Positions 1 to 6,478 of a stretch of 64,000 bases of DNA are shown piece by piece (position 1 is the stretch's first letter; each line of letters starts with the position of its first letter). Source of the stretch: Aurantiacibacter sp. D1-12 (GTDB lineage Bacteria; Pseudomonadota; Alphaproteobacteria; Sphingomonadales; Sphingomonadaceae); assembly GCF_028858515.1 (NCBI RefSeq), contig NZ_JAPJZJ010000005.1:62001-126000 (forward strand), read 5' to 3'. The position numbers were made by a program, and so were the translations under genes. Below the pieces are notes generated by a model that searched no databases, was not told where the DNA came from, and worked only from the letters and a program-made list of their open reading frames with translations.

Positions 1-353
1 AAGGCAACATCCGGTTCAAACAACGGGCAACCAATCGCGATTTCGAGGCCGTCAACAATCTGCCCTCCTTCGGCTTGAAGAGCTTCGTAGAGAGTGCTTC
101 CATTCATTGGAGGCTGGTCTCCAATCAGTGGCGCATCGGGCAGATCCAAAAAAACCCGATGACCGGATCTCGCCATCAAGAACGCTGATGTGGTAATCGC
201 CACCTGCCCGGACAAAGTCGAAACGGTCGCCTCGTCCGCTACCAACAGAAAACTGGCGCCGGTTAAAGCACGAAGGACAGAATCCGCATCTTTGATCCCT
301 AGATCATCTTGGAAAAGCTGAACTGTCCGAGCGAATTGTTGAGCGCTAACCAT
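1..353 (-). CDS. ThiF/E1-like adenylyltransferase, N-terminal part (truncated by window edge)
   Basis: Only about the first 117 codons are visible; the gene runs off the left edge. It starts with ATG at 353 and overlaps the JAB gene stop by 8 bp, so it is translated in the same operon. The visible part has a hydrophobic strand-rich region (SFLLVAD, HRVFLDLPDAPLIG) and a conserved-looking end (EIAIGCPLFEPDVA). From memory this resembles the N-terminal domain that precedes the ThiF/E1 domain in bacterial ubiquitin-like operons. The diagnostic E1 features (GxGxxG loop, ATP-binding Arg/Lys, catalytic Cys) would lie beyond the edge, so the E1 assignment is inference from position after a ubiquitin-like gene and a JAB gene. 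An E2-like gene would be expected further left. Confidence 0.5.
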   Translation of the reverse strand, partial: MVSAQQFARTVQLFQDDLGIKDADSVLRALTGASFLLVADEATVSTLSGQVAITTSAFLMARSGHRVFLDLPDAPLIGDQPPMNGSTLYEALQAEGGQIVDGLEIAIGCPLFEPDVA

Positions 354-792
354 CGATCTGTATCCTCGCCTCTATATCAACCTGTTGCCAACTGCCATCC
401 GACTGAATCTCGGTCAGGTAAGCTCTATCAAAACCGACAGGCCCCATTGCGAAATCCGGGATAACCAAGCTCAAGAAACCGGCCTCGGGCAGCAATGGGT
501 AGGCGTCGTCTGTAGCGGAGTGAAAAGCTTCTGATGGGTGCGTATGCACTTGTACTCGGACGCCCATTCCCCTGTCGGCTAGATCATTCCAAAATTCATT
601 GATCCACCCACTATCGATGCTGAGCGCATACGCGGACGACAAATGGCGGGGATGCACAACTTCAAGCAATTTTAGCGGGTCATTCCAGCTGCTCACCCAG
701 TACAATTGGCACTCGCGGCGGTTGTCGCCGCATGATCGTAGAACATGGAATGTCTCTTCGATCATGCGGCGCGGAAGCGAAAACAAAGGCAT
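346..792 (-). CDS. JAB/JAMM-family isopeptidase (Mov34/MPN-like)
   Basis: A 148-residue single-domain protein. The metal-binding JAMM signature is visible: Glu27 in RRECQL, then His83-x-His85 in VHTHPS, then Ser92-x2-Asp95. This is the pattern of zinc deubiquitinase-like proteases. In bacterial ubiquitin-like systems the JAB protein processes the modifier or removes it from targets. The gene starts 1 bp after the ubiquitin-like gene stop and overlaps the E1-like gene by 8 bp, so the three are one transcript. There is no signal peptide, so a cytoplasmic location is expected. The fold is shared with RadC at 48705-49412, but the context here points to Ubl processing. The exact substrate is unknown. 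Confidence 0.75.
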   Translation of the reverse strand: MPLFSLPRRMIEETFHVLRSCGDNRRECQLYWVSSWNDPLKLLEVVHPRHLSSAYALSIDSGWINEFWNDLADRGMGVRVQVHTHPSEAFHSATDDAYPLLPEAGFLSLVIPDFAMGPVGFDRAYLTEIQSDGSWQQVDIEARIQIDG

Positions 793-793
793 C

Positions 794-1093
794 TCAGCCG
801 GCCTTCACAGCGGACGGGCGGAGGAGAAGCGTGTCTTTTTTCTTGACCTTCGATTGCTTGACGGTTTCGGCGTCTTTCAGTTCGGAGCCCTCTTCATCGA
901 ACAGCGACAGGATGTGCTGGTTGGACGTGATGCCAAACGTACTGATCGCCTTCTGCAGCAGAGCGCTGATCAGCTCTGCATTCGACGTTTCGACCTGCTT
1001 CGTGAGGCCATTGTACTTCACACCGATTTCGAACGGCTTGTTCTGGCCGACATCGTCGGGCCGCTTGCTCGTCATTCCATTCTCGCTCGCCAT
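794..1093 (-). CDS. small ubiquitin-like beta-grasp protein (modifier)
   Basis: A 99-residue protein. A charged tail of about 18 residues is followed by what reads as one ubiquitin-fold domain (residues 19-93): strand KPFEIGVKYNG, strand TKQVET, helix AELISALLQKAI, then HILSLFDEEG and a last strand KKDTLLLRP. The chain ends Ala-Gly immediately before the stop, so a C-terminal glycine is already exposed for adenylation. It resembles the DUF2604-type ubiquitin-like family from memory. The start is taken at ATG 1093 because GGAG precedes it at good spacing; an in-frame TTG at 1105 lies on that Shine-Dalgarno. It is first in the operon, followed by JAB and E1-like genes, and that context carries much of the call. 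Confidence 0.65.
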   Translation of the reverse strand: MASENGMTSKRPDDVGQNKPFEIGVKYNGLTKQVETSNAELISALLQKAISTFGITSNQHILSLFDEEGSELKDAETVKQSKVKKKDTLLLRPSAVKAG

Positions 1094-1124
1094 GGTTATC
1101 TCCAAATTTGCGAATCAAACAATT

Positions 1125-1142
1125 GATTGCTAGGAAGCAATC
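1125..1142. promoter_or_regulatory. candidate operator 1, dyad GATTGC-N6-GCAATC
   Basis: A perfect 6-bp inverted repeat with a 6-bp spacer lies in the divergent intergenic region, 32 bp upstream of the ubiquitin-like gene start. A near-identical dyad is centred 45 bp away at 1170-1187. A repeated dyad between a divergent XRE regulator and its neighbour operon is the classic arrangement for repressor binding. Confidence 0.6.
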
Positions 1143-1169
1143 GGCAGCTTGATGAAGGAGACTCGCCAT

Positions 1170-1187
1170 GATTGCAAGATCGCAATT
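1170..1187. promoter_or_regulatory. candidate operator 2, dyad GATTGC-N6-GCAATT
   Basis: This repeats the same half-sites and the same 6-bp spacer as the dyad at 1125-1142, with one mismatch at the outer position. It lies 33 bp upstream of the preferred XRE start at 1220, so it may serve autoregulation while the other copy controls the ubiquitin-like operon. Confidence 0.6.
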
Positions 1188-1219
1188 TATTTCATTTGTG
1201 GAATTTCGTCGGTGACCGC

Positions 1220-1567
1220 ATGAGTCCCGGCTTTAACCAAGAGGCCTTTTACGCGGCACTCGATACCGAGCGCCTATCGAGACGAAAAACTTGGAAGCAG
1301 GTTGCGGAAGAAAGCACAGTCCCAGCTTCCTCGCTTTCAAGAATGAAAAAGGGAAAAAAGCCAGATGTAGACAGTCTAGCAAAATTGATCAGCTGGTCGA
1401 ATTTAAAAACAGAATATTTCATCGATCAGTCCGGAGAGGAAAATGCGTCTTCAATTGCAAGAATTACAGCTCTCTTAAGAGCCGATCCGAAATTGGATCA
1501 AACCGCCAAAGATACTTTGGAGAAGGTAATTCTTTCTACTTATAACGTTTTGCTGCCAAAGGGATAA
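1220..1567 (+). CDS. XRE-family helix-turn-helix regulator (likely repressor)
   Basis: A 115-residue protein with an N-terminal helix-turn-helix (KTWKQVAEESTVPASSLSRM, then the recognition-helix region KKGKKPDVDSLAKLISW) and a C-terminal helical segment. ATG 1220 is preferred because the next in-frame upstream start (TTG 1172) lies inside the second operator dyad. The metallopeptidase gene follows 3 bp downstream, the pairing seen for ImmR/ImmA and CapH/CapP, where the protease cleaves the repressor after a damage or infection signal. It is divergent from the ubiquitin-like operon, which it probably represses. Base composition is clearly more AT-rich than the core genes to the right, consistent with transfer. 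Confidence 0.8.
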   Translation: MSPGFNQEAFYAALDTERLSRRKTWKQVAEESTVPASSLSRMKKGKKPDVDSLAKLISWSNLKTEYFIDQSGEENASSIARITALLRADPKLDQTAKDTLEKVILSTYNVLLPKG

Positions 1568-1570
1568 GAC

Positions 1571-2122
1571 GTGAAGCACGGTTTCAAGGCTCAAGCCAAT
1601 CGAATTGCCCTTGAAATGAGAAGAGAGTTCGGGCTCGCGCCCGAGGCTCCCATGTGCCCTTTCATTCTTTGCGAACATTTTGAAATCCGAGTGCTGCCTC
1701 TGTCGCAATTCAGCGACGAGGCAGCCTATTTCCTTTCGGAAGGATCAAGCGCATTCTCGGCCGTCACCGTCCAACGCGGAATTAACCGCGCGATTGTTCA
1801 TAACGATAGTCATTCTGTAGTTCGGCAACATAGCAACCTGATGCATGAACTCGCTCATGCCTTTCTGGGGCATCCACCTTGCGAGGCTTTCGATGAGGAT
1901 GGAGAGAGGGTATATAGTTCGGACATTGAGCAAGAAGCCAACTTTCTTGCTGGGTGTCTCAAAGTCACAAACGAAGCCGCGTGGCACATTGTAAAGAATG
2001 GGCTTCAAAGTACTGCGCCAGAAATCTACAAAGTTAGCAACGCGATGCTCAATTGGCGCCTTCAGGTATCTGGCGCAAATATCCGAGCTATGAGGAGCAA
2101 GAGTAAAAGGCGAGCTAGCTAG
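1571..2122 (+). CDS. ImmA/IrrE-family metallo-endopeptidase
   Basis: A 183-residue protein starting with GTG 3 bp after the XRE stop. The zinc site is visible: His92-Glu93-x2-His96 in MHELAHAFLGH, with a likely third ligand Glu in QEANFLAG (about residue 122). ImmA/IrrE proteins cleave or inactivate a partner XRE repressor, as in ICEBs1 ImmA, Deinococcus IrrE/PprI and CapP of CBASS operons. The inferred job here is to relieve repression of the divergent ubiquitin-like operon. There is no signal peptide. The gene ends 8 bp before a duplicated piece of the lepA 3' end and converges with lepA. Confidence 0.85.
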   Translation: MKHGFKAQANRIALEMRREFGLAPEAPMCPFILCEHFEIRVLPLSQFSDEAAYFLSEGSSAFSAVTVQRGINRAIVHNDSHSVVRQHSNLMHELAHAFLGHPPCEAFDEDGERVYSSDIEQEANFLAGCLKVTNEAAWHIVKNGLQSTAPEIYKVSNAMLNWRLQVSGANIRAMRSKSKRRAS

Positions 2123-2130
2123 AGGTTTTC

Positions 2131-2188
2131 ACTCCTCCCCATCCGCAGCGCAGCGACAAACGCCTCCTGCGAAATGCTCACATTCCCC
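2131..2188 (-). pseudogene. diverged duplicate of the lepA 3' end (island junction)
   Basis: This 58-bp stretch aligns with the last 59 bp of lepA (2251-2309) with 10 mismatches and one 1-bp gap, about 81% identity by eye. Translated on the minus strand it gives GNVSISQEAFVAALRMG against [17 protein letters not shown] in LepA. The gap removes one G just before the stop, so the reading continues as RSENL. The changes are largely conservative at protein level, so this looks like the 3' end of another lepA allele rather than a fresh duplication. The 60 bp between the copies holds two small GC hairpins (CCGGC-CTAC-GCCGG and CGCCC-TGC-GGGCG). Confidence 0.75.
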
Positions 2189-2248
2189 ACCGGCCTACGC
2201 CGGGGCAGGCCGCCCTGCGGGCGTTCCCTCATCTTCAGACTGAGAGAC

Positions 2249-4066
2249 TCACTCCTCCCCCATCCGAAGAGCAGCAATGAACGCCTCCTGCGGGATAGAC
2301 ACATTCCCATATTCCCGCATCCTTGCCTTCCCCTTCTTCTGTTTTTCCAACAGCTTCTTCTTGCGCGAGATATCGCCGCCGTAGCATTTGGCGGTCACGT
2401 CTTTGCGCAGGGCGGCAATCGTCTCCCTCGCAATAATTTTCCCGCCGATCGCGGCCTGGATGGGGATCTTGAAGAGGTGGCGGGGGATGAGGTCTTTCAG
2501 GCGTTCGCACATGCCGCGGCCGCGTTCTTCGGCCACGCTGCGGTGGACGATCAGCGATAGCGCGTCGACCGGTTCGGCGTTCACCAGGATGTTCATTTTC
2601 ACGAGGTCGCCTTCGCGCAGGCCAATCTGCTCGTAATCGAAGGAGGCATAGCCGCGGCTGATGCTTTTCAGGCGGTCGTAGAAGTCGAACACCACCTCGT
2701 TCAGCGGCAGCTCATAGCTCACCTGCGCGCGGCCGCCGACATAGGTGAGGTTCGTCTGCACGCCGCGCCGGTCCTGACACAGTTTGAGGATCGCGCCGAG
2801 GTATTCGTCGGGGGTGTAGATCGTCGCCTTGATCCACGGTTCCTCGATCATCTCGATGCGGTTGACGTCCGGCCAGTCGGCGGGATTGTGGATGTCGCGC
2901 GTTTCTTCGCCCTCGTTCTTGGTCTTTGCGAGGTGCACGCGGTAAACCACTGAAGGTGCGGTGGTAATCAGATCGAGATCGTATTCGCGGCTGAGGCGTT
3001 CCTGGATGATCTCAAGGTGCAGCAGGCCGAGGAAGCCGGCGCGGAAACCGAAGCCCAGCGCGGCGGAGGATTCCATTTCGTAGCTGAAGCTCGCATCGTT
3101 GAGGCGCAGCTTGCCGATGCTCTCACGCAGCTTTTCAAAGTCCGCCGCATCGACCGGGAAGAGGCCGCAGAACACCACGGGCTGGACTTCCTTGTAGCCT
3201 TTGAGCGCCTCGGGCGCTCCGCCCTTCACCGTGGTGATCGTGTCACCCACGCGGGCCTGTTCGACCTCTTTGATCTGCGCGGTGATAAAGCCGATTTCGC
3301 CGGGGCCGATTTCGGGCAGATCGGTGCGTTTGGGGCTGAAGCAGCCGACGCGGTCGATCAGGTGCTGGGTGCCGCCCTGCATGAATTTGACGTCCAGGCC
3401 CTTCTTGATGACGCCGTCCATCACACGCACGAGGATGACGACGCCGAGGTAGGGATCGTACCAGCTGTCCACCAGCATGGCCTTGAGCGGGGCGTCGCGG
3501 TCTCCGCCGGGTGCGGGGATTTTGGCGACGACGGCTTCGAGCACGTCCTCGATCCCGATGCCGGACTTGGCGGAGGTGAGGACGGCTTCGCTGGCGTCGA
3601 GGCCGATGACTTCCTCGATTTCCTCTTTGACGCGTTCGGGCTCTGCAGCGGGGAGATCGATCTTGTTGATGACGGGGACGATTTCGTGATCGTGCTCGAT
3701 CGACTGGTAGACGTTGGCGAGTGTTTGCGCCTCGACACCCTGCGCCGCGTCCACCACCAGCAGCGCGCCTTCGCACGCGGCGAGGCTGCGCGAGACCTCG
3801 TAGGCGAAGTCGACATGGCCGGGAGTGTCCATGAGGTTGAGCTCATAGGTCTGCCCGTCCTTCGCGGTGTAATTGAGGCGCACCGTCTGCGCCTTGATGG
3901 TGATGCCGCGCTCACGCTCAATGTCCATATTATCAAGGACTTGCTCGGACATTTCGCGCTCGGTCAGGCCGCCGCAATGCTGGATCAGGCGATCCGCAAG
4001 AGTGCTTTTTCCGTGGTCAATGTGCGCAATAATCGAGAAATTGCGAATGAGGGACAGGTCAGTCAT
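2249..4066 (-). CDS. lepA: elongation factor 4 (LepA), ribosome-associated GTPase
   Basis: A full-length 605-residue LepA, the back-translocating GTPase acting on stalled or misplaced ribosomes. The G domain is intact: [13 protein letters not shown] (G1), [16 protein letters not shown] (G3), NKIDLP (G4). EF-G-like domains and the LepA-specific C-terminal domain follow, ending in the conserved [17 protein letters not shown]. The start is the ATG giving [19 protein letters not shown]. It converges with the ImmA/IrrE gene, and its 3' end is partly duplicated at 2131-2188. No strong terminator is visible in the short downstream spacer. Confidence 0.98.
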   Translation of the reverse strand: MTDLSLIRNFSIIAHIDHGKSTLADRLIQHCGGLTEREMSEQVLDNMDIERERGITIKAQTVRLNYTAKDGQTYELNLMDTPGHVDFAYEVSRSLAACEGALLVVDAAQGVEAQTLANVYQSIEHDHEIVPVINKIDLPAAEPERVKEEIEEVIGLDASEAVLTSAKSGIGIEDVLEAVVAKIPAPGGDRDAPLKAMLVDSWYDPYLGVVILVRVMDGVIKKGLDVKFMQGGTQHLIDRVGCFSPKRTDLPEIGPGEIGFITAQIKEVEQARVGDTITTVKGGAPEALKGYKEVQPVVFCGLFPVDAADFEKLRESIGKLRLNDASFSYEMESSAALGFGFRAGFLGLLHLEIIQERLSREYDLDLITTAPSVVYRVHLAKTKNEGEETRDIHNPADWPDVNRIEMIEEPWIKATIYTPDEYLGAILKLCQDRRGVQTNLTYVGGRAQVSYELPLNEVVFDFYDRLKSISRGYASFDYEQIGLREGDLVKMNILVNAEPVDALSLIVHRSVAEERGRGMCERLKDLIPRHLFKIPIQAAIGGKIIARETIAALRKDVTAKCYGGDISRKKKLLEKQKKGKARMREYGNVSIPQEAFIAALRMGEE

Positions 4067-4136
4067 GCAGCGCCCATTAGCGCGCTCTTGTGCCCCTGTC
4101 AGCAGGATTGAAAGGCACCAAAGTGTACAGCTGCAA

Positions 4137-6377
4137 TTATCTGGCCCGAGAGGAACCGGCGCTCACGTCAACTTGCATGAAACGCGGCGTGCTGTCGGGC
4201 CCGGAATCGCGTGTCGGCATCTTGTAATTGCCCGGCGGCAGAGCCTGCAACGGCATGCCGGCAGACGCGAGCATATACGGTGAGACGCGGTGACGTGTGC
4301 AAAGGCCGCCTGCGCCATCGGTAACCAATGACGTCTCGAATGAAAGTCCCTGTGTCGCATCCTGCGAGCGCATCACCGTGCAGACCACAAGTTGCCCCTC
4401 GCCCAGATCGAGCACCAGCTGCGTACCGACAGGCACATCCACAAGCCCTTCAATGCGTGCCCCGGTCCGCGAAAGATCACGCAGCATCACGGTATAGTGA
4501 TGATTTTCATGAATTACGCTGATCCGGCGGAACAACGTGCGGCGATCCGCCCGGCTTTTGGCAGGTCCGATAGGCTCGTATTTTAGCTCACCCGCCTCAA
4601 GCTTGGCGAGCACATCGGCCTGCGGCACGGCTCGTGAGAAGATGAAGCCCTGAACCATGTCGGCGTCGAGCGCAGCAATCTTGTCGAGCTCATCGAGAGC
4701 TTCGACGCCTTCCGCGGTTGTCACCATGTCCATCGCCCGCGCTAGGCTGACGATCGCTGTAATGATGGCAGCGTTGGAATTGTCGTCTTCAGTGCAACCA
4801 CGCACAAAGCTTTGGTCAATCTTGATCTTGTCGAACGGAGCGCGCCGGAGATAGGCCAGCGAAGAATAGCCCGTACCAAAGTCATCAAGCGCCAGCTTCA
4901 CTCCAAGCTTGCTCAGCGTCTTGAACATGGCATCCGTCGCTTCGACATCACCCATGAAAACACTTTCGGTGATCTCCAGCTCGAGCTGATCCGGGTTGAG
5001 CCCCGAAGTCTGCAAGGCGCTTTGGACAACGGAAGGCAGGTTGTCGCTGACAAACTGCTGCGCGGACACATTGACCGAAACTGTCAGGTCACTGGGCCAG
5101 CTCCCGGCGTCTTCGCAAGCTTGTCGCAACGCCCATGCGCCCAGCTCGTCGATAAGGTTGCTGTCTTCCGCGATCGGGATGAATATGCCGGGGCTAACCG
5201 CGCCGTGCACGGGGTGTTCCCACCGCATGAGCGCTTCGAACCCACGCACAATATGCGTTTTGGCGTCGACAACGGGCTGGTAGTGCATTTCCAGCTCGCC
5301 GCGCACCAGCGCGTCTCGCAGATCCTCTTCGATCTCGCGGCGATCTTCCGCAGTTTCCTTGAGGTCATTGGAATAGAAACGAAACTGGCCACGACCGCCA
5401 CCTTTGGCGGCATAAAGCGCAAGGTCGGTCGCCTTAATCAGTTCGTTAGGCTCAATCCCGTCGTACGGCGCGATAGCTACACCGATGGAGGTGCCGATAA
5501 TCGCGCGGCTTCCCTCAATCGAATAAGGCTGCGAGATCATCGAGATAATGCGGTTTGAGAGTTCCCCCAGGTCACCGCGATCATCCATGTCGGGAATCAT
5601 GATCTGAAACTCGTCACCGCCCAGGCGTCCGATTTCCGATCCTTCTGGCACGATGCGTTGCAAGCGCTGCGACACCTGGCGAAGCAGTTCGTCACCGGCC
5701 GGGTGGCCCAATGTATCGTTGACCTGCTTGAACCGGTCGAGATCGAGCATCAGCAATGCGCAGCTACGCTTTTCAACCTTGTAGGCATTAAGAATTGCGG
5801 TGAGCCTGCGGGTCATCCGGTGACGGTTTGCCAATCCGGTGAGCGAGTCATACTCTGCCATGCGCGAGGAATCGCGCTGGTCCTGATAGACTGCGGTTAT
5901 ATCTTTCGCAGAGCCACGATAGCCGAGGAAGTTCTCTTTGGCATCGTATTGCGGTTTGCCGGTCAAGGCCCACCAGGTTTCGCTATCTTCGGACGCGCGC
6001 CCCTCTTGAGGTTCGATGACACGGACCGGCTGTTCGACAAAGCTGGTCCGCGAGCTCAGCAAGAACGATAGAGGGCGGGTACGGCCTTCGCTTTCTGTCT
6101 CGCAAACCGTCTCGATCAGCTTGCCCAGCGGCTCGCCAATTACCGGTCGCTTGTCGTCGAAAGTCTCGACAGCAGAATCGGAAAGATAAATTAGATTGCC
6201 TTCAGGATCGGTTGCCCAAAGCCAGGCAATCCCGGCAGCTTCGAACGCATCGAGCATCTCGAGCCGTTCTTTGGCGTCAACCTTGGATATCTTGCGAGCA
6301 GCTGCTTCCGCGTCGGGCACGCTAATCGGTTCGGCACCCTGGCCGCCCAGATTCTTGAACATGCCTCGAACACCCAT
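4137..6377 (-). CDS. soluble PAS-GGDEF-EAL-PilZ cyclic-di-GMP signalling protein
   Basis: A 746-residue protein. A PAS-like sensor region (about 40-165, [20 protein letters not shown]) is followed by GGDEF (about 175-335; intact GGDEF in [12 protein letters not shown]), EAL (about 350-600; [22 protein letters not shown] and TAEGVE all intact) and a C-terminal PilZ domain with RxxxR (RTLFR) and DLSRTG motifs. Both catalytic domains therefore look competent, and PilZ could bind the product. No RxxD inhibitory site precedes GGDEF. There are no obvious membrane helices. A related membrane-anchored paralogue lies just upstream on the same strand. The direction of net activity cannot be told from sequence. 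Confidence 0.9.
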   Translation of the reverse strand: MGVRGMFKNLGGQGAEPISVPDAEAAARKISKVDAKERLEMLDAFEAAGIAWLWATDPEGNLIYLSDSAVETFDDKRPVIGEPLGKLIETVCETESEGRTRPLSFLLSSRTSFVEQPVRVIEPQEGRASEDSETWWALTGKPQYDAKENFLGYRGSAKDITAVYQDQRDSSRMAEYDSLTGLANRHRMTRRLTAILNAYKVEKRSCALLMLDLDRFKQVNDTLGHPAGDELLRQVSQRLQRIVPEGSEIGRLGGDEFQIMIPDMDDRGDLGELSNRIISMISQPYSIEGSRAIIGTSIGVAIAPYDGIEPNELIKATDLALYAAKGGGRGQFRFYSNDLKETAEDRREIEEDLRDALVRGELEMHYQPVVDAKTHIVRGFEALMRWEHPVHGAVSPGIFIPIAEDSNLIDELGAWALRQACEDAGSWPSDLTVSVNVSAQQFVSDNLPSVVQSALQTSGLNPDQLELEITESVFMGDVEATDAMFKTLSKLGVKLALDDFGTGYSSLAYLRRAPFDKIKIDQSFVRGCTEDDNSNAAIITAIVSLARAMDMVTTAEGVEALDELDKIAALDADMVQGFIFSRAVPQADVLAKLEAGELKYEPIGPAKSRADRRTLFRRISVIHENHHYTVMLRDLSRTGARIEGLVDVPVGTQLVLDLGEGQLVVCTVMRSQDATQGLSFETSLVTDGAGGLCTRHRVSPYMLASAGMPLQALPPGNYKMPTRDSGPDSTPRFMQVDVSAGSSRAR

Positions 6378-6478
6378 GTGCTCTGGCTCCCTTTACATTG
6401 CCTTGGTCAATCAACGAGTTCCCACCCGCTACGCGTTCCACCATAGGCCATTTAAACTTACTAAAGCGCTAAGCTCGT

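Noticed and set aside
2119-2310. 63-codon minus-strand open frame read as a gene
   Set aside because: Its C-terminal part is the duplicated lepA 3' end, and the rest is the inter-copy spacer; treated as a remnant.
3017-4111. 364-codon open frame antisense to lepA
   Set aside because: It is the mirror of lepA codon bias in GC-rich DNA; no recognisable motif, and lepA is certain.
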